Source: an uncultured Sanguibacteroides sp. (GTDB lineage: Bacteria; Bacteroidota; Bacteroidia; Bacteroidales; Marinifilaceae). Taken from it: a stretch of 64,000 bases of DNA. Numbering within the stretch: the first letter of the stretch is position 1; each line of letters starts with the position of its first letter. The stretch covers positions 158,041-222,040 of the forward strand of contig NZ_UQRQ01000002.1 of assembly GCF_900543425.1 (NCBI RefSeq), in the 5' to 3' direction. Shown piece by piece: positions 1-8,343 of this stretch. A model generated the notes under the pieces. The model had not been told where the DNA came from. It was given only the letters and a program-made list of their open reading frames with translations, and ran no database searches. Position numbers and translations under genes: made by a program.

Positions 1-1
1 T

Positions 2-598
2 AAATTTACAATGCCGGCTCAATTACTAAACACAGTAGGAGGAGCAGTTCCTGTATTAATACTCGGAGCCTATTACAACAACACTGATGTTGGTTATTTT
101 TCTATGGCAATAACAATACTTAGCGTACCAATTAGCGTAATCAGTATATCAATACGAGATACTTTTAGACAAAAAGCAAATGAAATATATCTGGAGCAAG
201 GAAATTTCAGAAGATTATTCGTGAAATTATTTAAAATTCTGCTTGTACTAACTTTAGTGGCTTCTCTTGCCGTTATCTATTTTTTACCCGATCTCTTTGC
301 TTTCGTATTAGGTAAAACATGGTCAGTAGCAGGAAAATACGCTCAGATATTGCTCCCCATGATTGCCATTGATTTTATTGCAATATCTTTATCCGGGGTA
401 TTAATCATAACCAATAAACTAAAACAAAATTTAATATGGCAATTATACTACACGTTTGCTTCTATTGCTCCCCTAATTATTGCTTATCTATGGGATTTCA
501 ACATTTATTGGGCGTTGATATTGTTTAGTACGTTCAGAGCTTCAGCCTATATATATTTGTTATTTTTATCGTTCTATTATTCAAAAGGAGAAAAATAG
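2..598 (+). CDS. Wzx-like polysaccharide flippase, C-terminal part (5' end outside window)
   Basis: This is the C-terminal ~199 residues of a polytopic membrane protein of the lipopolysaccharide flippase/MATE-like (Wzx/RfbX) family, which moves undecaprenyl-linked repeat units across the inner membrane. The frame is open through the left edge, so the ATG at 11 is internal. About five hydrophobic helices are visible, separated by short basic loops such as DTFRQKA and NKLKQN. The family usually has 400-500 residues, so roughly half is missing. It opens a polysaccharide locus and is 21 nt upstream of an acyltransferase gene. The family call rests on the hydrophobic pattern, the loop style and the context, not on a catalytic motif. 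Confidence 0.75.
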   Translation, partial: KFTMPAQLLNTVGGAVPVLILGAYYNNTDVGYFSMAITILSVPISVISISIRDTFRQKANEIYLEQGNFRRLFVKLFKILLVLTLVASLAVIYFLPDLFAFVLGKTWSVAGKYAQILLPMIAIDFIAISLSGVLIITNKLKQNLIWQLYYTFASIAPLIIAYLWDFNIYWALILFSTFRASAYIYLLFLSFYYSKGEK

Positions 599-619
599 AT
601 AATAATTCGTTATCAAAAT

Positions 620-1540
620 TTGAGAAAAAAACTAATTAAGATTGCAAAAAAGATTTTGGGAATACCTCAAAATCAAACACTAACCCTCAGAAGCTTTCAG
701 AAGTATTTCAGGTTAAGGTATGGCCCCTGGATATATAAAAAGAAAATCATGACTGAAGACATTATAGAAGAGATGAAAAAAATGGGGATGAAAAGAGGAA
801 GCAATGTTTTTATTCACTCTTCTTGGGATGAAATGTATAATTATAACGGTTCTGAAGAAAATCTGATTGACGCAATTTTAGAAGTAATCGGACCTGAAGG
901 AACATTAATCATGCCTGCTTTTCCCCTATTACGTAAAGGGAAAATTTTTGATGTAAAAAAGAGTATCACGGGAGCAGGAACATTAGCTGAAACTTTTAGA
1001 AGATATCCCGGTGTAAAAAGAAGCATCAATGTCCAACATTCCGTTTGTGCTTTAGGTCCTCAAAGTGATTTCTTACTCGCGGAACACCATTTAGGTGAGT
1101 CTTGTTGGGACGAGAAATCTCCTTATTACAGGCTATCTCAAATCGATGCATTAGTTTTTACTCTCGGTCTAAGAAGATATTATATAGGAACAATGCTACA
1201 CTGTGTGGAATCTGTATTAAGGAAAGAGTATCCTTATTATTCTTCTTTTTATACTCGAGAGCCAGTCAAACATGAATACATAGATATGGATGGTGAGCAT
1301 AAATGTTATTACTGTTATGATAACAGCTATGTTAGATATAAGCTTTTTGCGACAAAAAAAATGACAAAAAAATATTTTAATGAAGATTGGTACACCTGTT
1401 CGCAAGTATCAAACTTAATTATCGGAGTATATCACGCACAAGAGATAATACCTCATTTAATCAACTTGGGGAAAAGAGGAATTGACGTGTATCAAAATTC
1501 GACAAAAAGAGGTTATAAATTTGATAAGCAGTTAAAATGA
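620..1540 (+). CDS. AAC(3)-family N-acyltransferase of the polysaccharide locus
   Basis: The 306-residue protein belongs to the aminoglycoside 3-N-acetyltransferase (Antibiotic_NAT) fold family. Visible family motifs are NVFIHSSWDEM (about 62-72), GTLIMPAFP (about 93-101) and QHSVCALGP (about 140-148), the last carrying the likely active-site His. Members in surface-polysaccharide loci are thought to acylate amino sugars, not antibiotics. The start at 620 is a TTG; an in-frame ATG at 749 would remove a 43-residue basic N-terminus, so the start is uncertain. The stop overlaps the next gene (malonyltransferase) in an ATGA, suggesting translational coupling to the acyl-carrier module. The acyl donor (CoA or ACP) cannot be read from the sequence. 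Confidence 0.8.
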   Translation: MRKKLIKIAKKILGIPQNQTLTLRSFQKYFRLRYGPWIYKKKIMTEDIIEEMKKMGMKRGSNVFIHSSWDEMYNYNGSEENLIDAILEVIGPEGTLIMPAFPLLRKGKIFDVKKSITGAGTLAETFRRYPGVKRSINVQHSVCALGPQSDFLLAEHHLGESCWDEKSPYYRLSQIDALVFTLGLRRYYIGTMLHCVESVLRKEYPYYSSFYTREPVKHEYIDMDGEHKCYYCYDNSYVRYKLFATKKMTKKYFNEDWYTCSQVSNLIIGVYHAQEIIPHLINLGKRGIDVYQNSTKRGYKFDKQLK

Positions 1541-2475
1541 AGAAAGCATTTATATTCCCGGGGCAAGGTTGTCAACGCCAAGGCATGGGTAAGGAACTTT
1601 ATGATCATTTCCCCCGGGCCAAGGAACTTTTTGAACGAGCCAATGATTACTTCGGCAGACGTATAACCGATGTTATGTTCCATGGAGATGAACTGGAATT
1701 AATGGAAACAAAAAATACGCAGCCTGCCGTGTTTGTGTATGAGGTCGCCACGGCTTTAACACAGAATGAAATTCGACCGGATGTCGTTGCCGGACATTCA
1801 CTGGGAGAATTCGCTGCTTTGGTTGTAAACGGTTGTTTATCCTATGAAGACGGTTTAAATCTTGTGTTGAACAGGGCCTTAATCGGTCAAAAAGTATGCG
1901 AAAAATTTGATACCGCCATGGGAGCCGTTATCGGTTTTCCGGATGAATATATTCAAAAGAGATTAAAAGAGATCTCTGAAGAATCCGGTGAACCCATCTA
2001 TTTTGCGAACTATAACGGCCCCGGTCAGGTAGTCATTACAGGATCGAAGGCAGGGGTAAAAATAGCTTGCAAAACATTCAAAAAGGAAGGAGCCAAAAAA
2101 GCTGTTCCTTTAGCCATCGGGGGATCATTCCATTCCCCGTTCATGATTGAAGCGGAAAAAGAATTAGGTAAAATAATCAGAGACACGGAATTTAAGAAAC
2201 CACGTTGTCCCATTTATCAGTGCGTGGACGGAAAAGCCCACGTTAACCCGAAAGAAATTCAAGATAATCTTATTATTCATATTACTCATTCCGTGTTGTG
2301 GACAGATATGGTAAATAACATGGTAAAAGACGGAGTAACGGAATTCTATGAAGTCGGCACGGACGATACGTTACAAAAGATTGTTACCCGCATGTATCCT
2401 GATAAAAAAGTAACTTCTCTTTGGGAAATAGAAGAGTATAATAGTATAAATCCATTTAAAGAAAAAGAATTATGA
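1537..2475 (+). CDS. Malonyl-CoA:ACP transacylase (FabD family), cluster paralogue
   Basis: The 312 residues cover the whole FabD fold. The N-terminal FPGQG motif (7-11), the nucleophile elbow GHSLGE with Ser88 and the catalytic His199 in GGSFHSPFM are all present. FabD moves malonyl groups from CoA to the phosphopantetheine arm of ACP. Its position between an AAC(3)-like acyltransferase and a dedicated ACP, with ATGA overlaps on both sides, argues that it serves a local acyl pathway. The housekeeping fabD would be elsewhere. A substrate other than malonyl-CoA is possible, and the sequence does not decide this. Confidence 0.92.
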   Translation: MKKAFIFPGQGCQRQGMGKELYDHFPRAKELFERANDYFGRRITDVMFHGDELELMETKNTQPAVFVYEVATALTQNEIRPDVVAGHSLGEFAALVVNGCLSYEDGLNLVLNRALIGQKVCEKFDTAMGAVIGFPDEYIQKRLKEISEESGEPIYFANYNGPGQVVITGSKAGVKIACKTFKKEGAKKAVPLAIGGSFHSPFMIEAEKELGKIIRDTEFKKPRCPIYQCVDGKAHVNPKEIQDNLIIHITHSVLWTDMVNNMVKDGVTEFYEVGTDDTLQKIVTRMYPDKKVTSLWEIEEYNSINPFKEKEL

Positions 2476-2699
2476 AACTAGAAGAATTTGTACAGTCATT
2501 TGCAGAACAATTTGACGACACCCCGGTTGAAAAATTCACACCTGCAACAATCTATAAAGATCTGGGTGAATGGGGTTCATTGGTAGCATTGTCTATTATC
2601 GCGATGGTTGATGATGAAATGGGAAAACGCGTTTCCGGGGGAGATTTAAGATCTTGCAAGACCATAGAAGATTTGTATAATTTGATTGAATCCAAGTAA
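2472..2699 (+). CDS. Acyl carrier protein, cluster-specific
   Basis: This 75-residue acidic protein has the size and helical pattern of an ACP. The phosphopantetheine site is most likely Ser36 in EWGSLVALSI; the usual DSL of fatty-acid ACPs is replaced by GSL after a Trp. It overlaps the upstream transacylase by 4 nt, and its stop TAA shares a base with the ATG of the ketoacyl synthase (TAATG). It is therefore probably the tether on which a short acyl chain is built for sugar decoration. It is too divergent to be the main AcpP. Confidence 0.88.
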   Translation: MKLEEFVQSFAEQFDDTPVEKFTPATIYKDLGEWGSLVALSIIAMVDDEMGKRVSGGDLRSCKTIEDLYNLIESK

Positions 2700-3760
2700 T
2701 GTCATTTCTTGAGGTCAAAAAAGTAAAAATAGCGGGAATTTCAGCGTGTGTTCCTTCCGATGTAGAAGAGACATTTGATTATGATCTTTTACCGCGAGAG
2801 ACGCTGGAAAAATATGTAGAATCAGTAGGTGTATTAAAGAGACATCGGGTAAAAGAAAATCAATGTACCTCTGATCTCTGCTGTGAAGCGGCAGAAAAAT
2901 TGATAACGGATCTGCATTGGGATAAATCAGAAATCGATTTACTGGTATTTGCCTCGCATACAGGAGACTATAAACTTCCGTCCACGTCTTGTACTCTCCA
3001 GCATCGTTTGGGTCTACCAACAAATATCATGGCATTTGATATAAACCATGGTTGTTCCGGGTATCTATACGGGTTGAGCATTATCGGTAACCTGATGTCT
3101 ACCGGATCTTTTAAAAAAGGTCTGCTTCTGGTCGGAAATACGCAATCAAAAAATGTCAGTTATTATGACCAAAGTACTTATTTGATTTTCGGAGACGCGG
3201 GAACGGTTACCGCTTTGGAATATCAACCGGACAATTACGACTTAATGAAATTTCATTTCCTCACGGACGGTTCCGAATTCAGCTCCGTGTATATTCCCGA
3301 CGGAGGATATCGAAATCCTATCACTCCGGACTCTTTTATTATGGAAGAAGACGAAGAGGGAATAAAACGGAACAGAACACATCTAAAAATGAACGGAACA
3401 GATGTTTTTTCTTTTGCCAATTCTTACATGCCTAAATCTGTCGGTGCCTTGATGAGTCATTTCGATATAAATAAAGATGATATTGATTTTCTGGTCATGC
3501 ATCAGGCCAATAAATTTTTATGCGAAAAAATTCGCAAAAAAATAAAGATCCCGTCAGAAAAGGCCCCTTACACGTTTCCCGATTATGGAAACACGAGCGG
3601 AGGTTCCATTCCGTTAACAATGACTTTAAAATTAAACCAGCAATTGGCAAAAGAGAACTTAAAATTACTGATGTCGACCATTGGAGGTGGATTTTCCGTG
3701 GCATCTGCATACATTGAAACCCAGGGTGATATACATTGTTCTGATCTTGTATATTTATAA
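2699..3760 (+). CDS. 3-oxoacyl-ACP synthase III (KAS III / FabH family)
   Basis: The 353-residue thiolase-fold enzyme has the KAS III triad: Cys119 in INHGCSGYLYG, His268 in VMHQAN and Asn298 in YGNTSGGS. KAS III condenses an acyl-CoA with malonyl-ACP, so with the upstream transacylase and ACP it can make a 3-oxoacyl-ACP such as acetoacetyl-ACP. The charged insert near 215-228 (EEDEEG) is longer than in housekeeping FabH of about 320-330 residues. It is followed after 23 nt by a ketoreductase. The chain length it accepts cannot be seen. The enzyme family is clear. Confidence 0.92.
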   Translation: MSFLEVKKVKIAGISACVPSDVEETFDYDLLPRETLEKYVESVGVLKRHRVKENQCTSDLCCEAAEKLITDLHWDKSEIDLLVFASHTGDYKLPSTSCTLQHRLGLPTNIMAFDINHGCSGYLYGLSIIGNLMSTGSFKKGLLLVGNTQSKNVSYYDQSTYLIFGDAGTVTALEYQPDNYDLMKFHFLTDGSEFSSVYIPDGGYRNPITPDSFIMEEDEEGIKRNRTHLKMNGTDVFSFANSYMPKSVGALMSHFDINKDDIDFLVMHQANKFLCEKIRKKIKIPSEKAPYTFPDYGNTSGGSIPLTMTLKLNQQLAKENLKLLMSTIGGGFSVASAYIETQGDIHCSDLVYL

Positions 3761-3783
3761 ATTTACATGAATAACACGTAAAC

Positions 3784-4521
3784 ATGAATCCCTTCAATTT
3801 ACAAAACAAAACAATACTTGTCACGGGGGCCTCGTCGGGAATAGGCAGGGCAACCGCCATAGAGTGTTCGAAAATGGGAGCGTCTCTGATCATTACGGGA
3901 CGCAATGAATCGCGTCTACGGGAAACAATGAATTTATTAGAGGGGAAAAATCATCAATCCGTGAAGATCGATTTAACTTCCGATGAAGGAATTGAAGCAT
4001 TATGTAATCATATTGACAAAATAGACGGAGTGGTTTTATGTGCCGGTATTAATGATAAATCGTTAATCAAACATATCAATCGGGATAAAATAAATCAAAT
4101 GATGAACATTAATTTATTTGCACCGATATTATTAATTCGCTCTCTACTGAAATCAAAGAAATTAAACAAATTTGCTTCCATTGTCATTTTATCATCCATA
4201 TCCGCTTATTATCCGGCAGTTTCCAACGGATTGTATGCAGCTTCGAAAGGAGCGTTAAATTCGTTTTCTAAAATATTAGCGTTAGAATTGCTACCTCTAA
4301 AAGGTAGGGTTAATTGCATCCAACCCGCTTTTGTTGAAACCGAGATGCTAAAAAAATACACACTCCAAGAAGAGATAGAAAAAATCAAAGAAGATTATCC
4401 GCTCGGGAGATTCGCCCAACCGGAAGAGATCGCTTATGCCGCCATTTATTTTTTGTCCGATGCGTCTCAATGGGTAACGGGAAATTTCTTTATCATGGAC
4501 GGTGGATTTACTTTAAGATAA
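3784..4521 (+). CDS. SDR oxidoreductase, FabG-like 3-oxoacyl reductase
   Basis: This 245-residue classical short-chain dehydrogenase has the cofactor motif TGASSGIG (14-21), the CAGIN stretch near 86-90, Ser138 and the YAASK catalytic pair Tyr151/Lys155. The C-terminal NFFIMDGG is typical of FabG-like enzymes. Next to a KAS III and an ACP, the simplest role is NAD(P)H reduction of 3-oxoacyl-ACP to 3-hydroxyacyl-ACP. No dehydratase (FabZ) or enoyl reductase gene lies nearby, so the pathway would stop at the hydroxyacyl stage. A sugar-ketone substrate is an alternative. Confidence 0.88.
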   Translation: MNPFNLQNKTILVTGASSGIGRATAIECSKMGASLIITGRNESRLRETMNLLEGKNHQSVKIDLTSDEGIEALCNHIDKIDGVVLCAGINDKSLIKHINRDKINQMMNINLFAPILLIRSLLKSKKLNKFASIVILSSISAYYPAVSNGLYAASKGALNSFSKILALELLPLKGRVNCIQPAFVETEMLKKYTLQEEIEKIKEDYPLGRFAQPEEIAYAAIYFLSDASQWVTGNFFIMDGGFTLR

Positions 4522-4528
4522 AGGATTT

Positions 4529-5152
4529 ATGAAAAATTTGATCATAATCGGCATAGGAAACTTCAGCAAAATCGTTGAAGAATATGCACGTAAAAGTACA
4601 GCGTACAACAAGGAGTGGGTGATAAAAGGATATTTAAAATCAGAATTCGATAAACTGAATGACACTCCAACTCTCGCTTCAACGGTAGAGGAATATGTCA
4701 TAGAAACAGAAGATGTTTTTATCTGTTCGTACGTGAATGGACAAGAACGGGAGATTGTAACGCAAAAAATAGAGGCGAAAGGCGGACATTTCATCAATAT
4801 TATTCATCCTTTAGCCAACATTTGTTCTTCCGTCAAATTAGGAAAAGGAAATATCGTGGGAGCCTTTACAACACTATCGGTCAATACGACAATCGGGAAT
4901 CACACGATTGTACAGGATCACTGTAACGTCGGCCATGACTCTGTGATCGGAAACTACTCGCATCTTTATGTAGGTACACTTGTTAGTGGTAAAAATAGTA
5001 TCGGAAACGGGGTATCCGTATTCACTGGATCAGTCATTTATCCCGGCTTACAAATCGGGAATAAAGCAACCGTGGGAGCGGGAAGTGTCGTGATGAGAAA
5101 AGTAAAAGACAATTCAACCGTACTGGGCAATCCGGCAAAAACAATGGATTAA
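4529..5152 (+). CDS. PglD/NeuD-family left-handed beta-helix sugar acyltransferase
   Basis: The 207-residue protein has an N-terminal Rossmann-like PglD domain (LIIIGIGNFSKIVEEYAR) followed from about residue 85 by hexapeptide repeats (GKGNIVGAF, IGNHTIVQD, IGNYSHLYVG, IGNGVSVFTG, IGNKATVGAG). The likely catalytic His lies in CNVGHDS. Family members N- or O-acylate nucleotide or lipid-linked sugars, normally from acetyl-CoA. Here it directly follows an acyl-ACP building module and may use that product. It is 7 nt downstream of the SDR gene and 4 nt upstream of the metallo-hydrolase gene. Confidence 0.88.
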   Translation: MKNLIIIGIGNFSKIVEEYARKSTAYNKEWVIKGYLKSEFDKLNDTPTLASTVEEYVIETEDVFICSYVNGQEREIVTQKIEAKGGHFINIIHPLANICSSVKLGKGNIVGAFTTLSVNTTIGNHTIVQDHCNVGHDSVIGNYSHLYVGTLVSGKNSIGNGVSVFTGSVIYPGLQIGNKATVGAGSVVMRKVKDNSTVLGNPAKTMD

Positions 5153-5156
5153 AGGT

Positions 5157-5795
5157 GTGATTCAGGTAAAAAGAATAATAAACTCACCCGTCACTTCCAA
5201 TTGCTATATCGTGTCTCTCCCGAATCTGGATTACTGCATAATAGTGGATCCGGGAACACCCGATCCTGTTTCAATCGTTTCTTTTTGCCGGGAAAATACT
5301 TTAAAACCGGAATATGTCATACTGACGCATGAACATTATGACCATTGTATCGGGTATAACGAGTTAAAAAAATATTACCCGAGCATTAAGTTAATGTGCT
5401 CGTCGGCATGCGCTAAAAACATTCGGTTACCGGAATGGAATCTTTCCAAGTATGCGGAAAATGTCGTACCGACAAGTCTTCATCAGGCAGATATTCATAT
5501 TGAAGATACAAATAATCGATTAAATTGGAATAACCATATCATTCGATTCTTTTTGACCAAGGGGCACAGTAAAGGAAGTATCTGTTTTAGTATCGACGAT
5601 AAATTTTTATTCACGGGAGACACTATCCTACCGGGCTATAAAACGATCACCAAATTAAAAGGCGGTTCAAAAGAAGAGTTATCGGAATCTTTGAACAGGT
5701 TATTAAATTACTTCAAGGGTAATGAAAGTGAAATAAAAATTTACCCGGGACACGGAGAGGCTGTTTCGTTCAGAGAAATTAATCATAAAGATTGA
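5157..5795 (+). CDS. Metallo-beta-lactamase-fold hydrolase (glyoxalase II-like)
   Basis: The 212-residue protein carries the MBL zinc motif as THEHYDH (about 59-65), a second His in KGHSKGS, the bridging Asp in FTGDTILPG and a late His in YPGHGE. Small MBL proteins of this type often hydrolyse thioesters. In this operon a role releasing or proofreading acyl-ACP or acyl-CoA would fit, but that is inference. The start is a GTG four bases after the preceding stop. Its own stop overlaps the first possible start of the next gene. Confidence 0.82.
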   Translation: MIQVKRIINSPVTSNCYIVSLPNLDYCIIVDPGTPDPVSIVSFCRENTLKPEYVILTHEHYDHCIGYNELKKYYPSIKLMCSSACAKNIRLPEWNLSKYAENVVPTSLHQADIHIEDTNNRLNWNNHIIRFFLTKGHSKGSICFSIDDKFLFTGDTILPGYKTITKLKGGSKEELSESLNRLLNYFKGNESEIKIYPGHGEAVSFREINHKD

Positions 5796-5815
5796 ACCTT
5801 ATCATAAATCGAGAA

Positions 5816-7075
5816 ATGTTTGAAAACAAATATAGCAATCTTTGGATTATTCTTTCAATTATTTTATATAGGATAGCGTTAGATTATTCTTATGAACTGG
5901 TCATATCAGACACTTTTGCTTACACGGGATTGGGTAATAATTTCAATACAGGTAATTACATTATATCATGGTGTTTTTTATTAACATTTGTGCCGTTTAT
6001 CATAAACATGAATAAAAACATCACGTATTCTAATTGTGTATTATTATTACTTTCTGCAATATCACTTATCCCTTCCACAACTTTAATAGCTTATTTGAAT
6101 TTCGATGCGAAGTTTGTTATACTATTATACATTTATTGGTTATGCTTTTTTTCTTATAACGCACTTTTTCCCAAATTTCAAATCAAAACTAATAGCAATA
6201 AAAAATTATTTGTCCTGATAAGCCTGCTACTATGCATGAGTGTATTGTATATTTCGTGGAAATACACCGGATTCAGATTCCATTTCGGGCTTAAAGATGT
6301 TTATGACCTGAGATTAGAGGCGAGGGAATACAATGTCGGAGCTATAGTTGGTTATTTAGCAACAGCAGCCAATAAATTACTGCCTATTATTTTAATTTAT
6401 TGTATTTTAAAAAGAAAGAAAATTGCATCAATAGCATTGATTGTTGTTATTCTTCTTAATTTTGGTATAGAAGGTAGTAAAGGTGTTTTATTTTCATTGT
6501 TTTTGTGTGTATTAGGTTTCTATTTTTTCAGATATAGACGAACAATATTTGTATTCGGAATGCTTGGTTTAATGAGTGCTTGGAGTATAGTGGAATTCAT
6601 TTTCCTGAAAAAATTCTTTTTCGGTTTTATCATTTATAGAATGCTGTTAATTCCAAGTCAATTGAATTATTGCTATTATGATTTTTTCAAGGATAATGAA
6701 CTCGATTTTTTTAGACAAGGTTTCTTAAGACACTTGGGATTCGAGTCTCCATACGAGGGAGGAATTGAATTTTTAATTGGTTCCAGATATTTTAATGATT
6801 ATGAGACACGGGCAAATAACGGATTATTTACCGATGCCTATTATAATTGTGGTATCATAGGAATATTATTGTTTCCACTGATATTGGTTTTTTTATTAAA
6901 ATTAATAGAATCCGTATCGAACGGAGTAGATGAAAGATTAATATTTGTTCCTATTTATATGGTCGCATTGGCATTTTTAAGTACGACATTCACAACAGCA
7001 CTATTGACCCATGGCCTTTTATTGTTGATGTTAATGTTATACTATATTCCCCGGAATAAAGAAAGTTATCGATAA
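5816..7075 (+). CDS. Wzy-like O-antigen/repeat-unit polymerase
   Basis: This 419-residue integral membrane protein has about ten to eleven hydrophobic segments and a large soluble loop near residues 270-350 containing SRYFNDYETRANNG, a layout typical of Wzy polymerases, which join undecaprenyl-linked repeat units in the periplasm. Sequence conservation in this family is very low, so topology and context carry the call. The stretch is strongly AT-rich with many rare-looking ATA and TTA codons, which is common for laterally exchanged O-antigen genes. A TTG at 5792 would add eight residues; I chose the ATG at 5816. Confidence 0.75.
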   Translation: MFENKYSNLWIILSIILYRIALDYSYELVISDTFAYTGLGNNFNTGNYIISWCFLLTFVPFIINMNKNITYSNCVLLLLSAISLIPSTTLIAYLNFDAKFVILLYIYWLCFFSYNALFPKFQIKTNSNKKLFVLISLLLCMSVLYISWKYTGFRFHFGLKDVYDLRLEAREYNVGAIVGYLATAANKLLPIILIYCILKRKKIASIALIVVILLNFGIEGSKGVLFSLFLCVLGFYFFRYRRTIFVFGMLGLMSAWSIVEFIFLKKFFFGFIIYRMLLIPSQLNYCYYDFFKDNELDFFRQGFLRHLGFESPYEGGIEFLIGSRYFNDYETRANNGLFTDAYYNCGIIGILLFPLILVFLLKLIESVSNGVDERLIFVPIYMVALAFLSTTFTTALLTHGLLLLMLMLYYIPRNKESYR

Positions 7076-7135
7076 TCGATCTCTACCGAATCATTACTGT
7101 CGTCTGGATGGTTTAAATTTATATATAAATAATTT

Positions 7136-8341
7136 ATGAAAGCATGTTTTATGGGGTTAGGCTATATTGGCTTACCTACAGCTATTATTGCCGCCAAAAA
7201 TGGTGTACAAGTAACCGGTGTAGACATCAATCCTCAAGTTGTGGAACTCACCAATAAAGGAAGACTTCATATTATTGAACCCGGACTGGAAGAATACCTT
7301 CAAGAAGTCGTTCAAAAAAGACATCTACGAGCTTCTTTGAATCCCGAAGTAAGTGATGCTTACTTTATAGTTGTTCCCACTCCTTTCAAAGGAAATCATG
7401 AACCGGATATCTCTTACGTGGAAGCAGCAACCCATGCCGTATTACCTTTCCTAAAAAAAGGAGATTTATATGTTATTGAATCCACTTCTCCGATCGGGAC
7501 CACAGATAAAATGAAAGAACTAATATTTTCTAAACGTCCGGAATTAAAAGACAACATCTATATTGCCTACTGTCCTGAGCGGGTCCTACCGGGAAACGTG
7601 ATTTATGAGTTGGTTCACAATGATCGGGTAATCGGGGGTATCAATCCTGAATCTACCGAGAAAGCCTCTGCTTTTTACGATCAATTTGTTCAAGGAAGTT
7701 TACATAAAACCAACGCACGTACGGCTGAGATGTGCAAACTAACTGAAAATTCCTCACGAGACGTTCAAATCGCTTTCGCCAACGAGTTATCCTTGATTTG
7801 TGATAAAGCCGGGATCAATGTGTGGGAATTAATAGAACTGGCGAATAAACATCCGAGAGTAAACATCCTTCAACCGGGCTGTGGAGTCGGTGGACATTGT
7901 ATAGCGGTAGATCCTTATTTTATCACGGCTGATTTTCCCATGGAATCCAAAATCATTGCCGATGCACGGGATATCAATAACTATAAATCATTCTGGTGTG
8001 CGGAAAAAGTACAAAATGAGATGCTAAAATTCGAATTGAGAAACCATCGTAAACCGGTTGTAGCTATGATGGGACTTGCATTCAAACCTAATATCGACGA
8101 TCTCAGAGAATCTCCTGCCAAATATATAACCAGCAAAGTAATGCAAAGCTGTAATAACGCCGATATTTTAGTAGTTGAACCTAATGTTCAGGATCATAAA
8201 GTATTCAAATTGACTAACTATAAAGAGGCTTACAACAAAGCCGACATTGTTGTTATGCTTGTCGCACACAACGAATTTAAAGAACTGCCTTGGACTGCTC
8301 AAAAAGTAATTCTCGATTTTTGCGGAATCTATAAAAAATAA
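7136..8341 (+). CDS. wecC: UDP-N-acetyl-D-mannosamine dehydrogenase
   Basis: The 401-residue UDP-sugar 6-dehydrogenase oxidises UDP-ManNAc to UDP-ManNAcA. It shows the N-terminal NAD motif GLGYIGLPTA (7-16), the STSPIGTT loop (117-124), YCPERVLPG (145-153) and the catalytic Cys255 in GVGGHCIAVDP. It is 2 nt upstream of the matching epimerase gene, which makes the WecC assignment stronger than the UDP-glucose dehydrogenase alternative. A 60-nt AT-rich gap separates it from the polymerase gene; I see no promoter or terminator there. Confidence 0.93.
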   Translation: MKACFMGLGYIGLPTAIIAAKNGVQVTGVDINPQVVELTNKGRLHIIEPGLEEYLQEVVQKRHLRASLNPEVSDAYFIVVPTPFKGNHEPDISYVEAATHAVLPFLKKGDLYVIESTSPIGTTDKMKELIFSKRPELKDNIYIAYCPERVLPGNVIYELVHNDRVIGGINPESTEKASAFYDQFVQGSLHKTNARTAEMCKLTENSSRDVQIAFANELSLICDKAGINVWELIELANKHPRVNILQPGCGVGGHCIAVDPYFITADFPMESKIIADARDINNYKSFWCAEKVQNEMLKFELRNHRKPVVAMMGLAFKPNIDDLRESPAKYITSKVMQSCNNADILVVEPNVQDHKVFKLTNYKEAYNKADIVVMLVAHNEFKELPWTAQKVILDFCGIYKK

Positions 8342-8343
8342 GG

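Noticed and set aside
620..1540. Call as an aminoglycoside resistance gene
   Set aside because: The family matches, but the position inside a polysaccharide operon and coupling to an acyl-carrier module point to sugar acylation.
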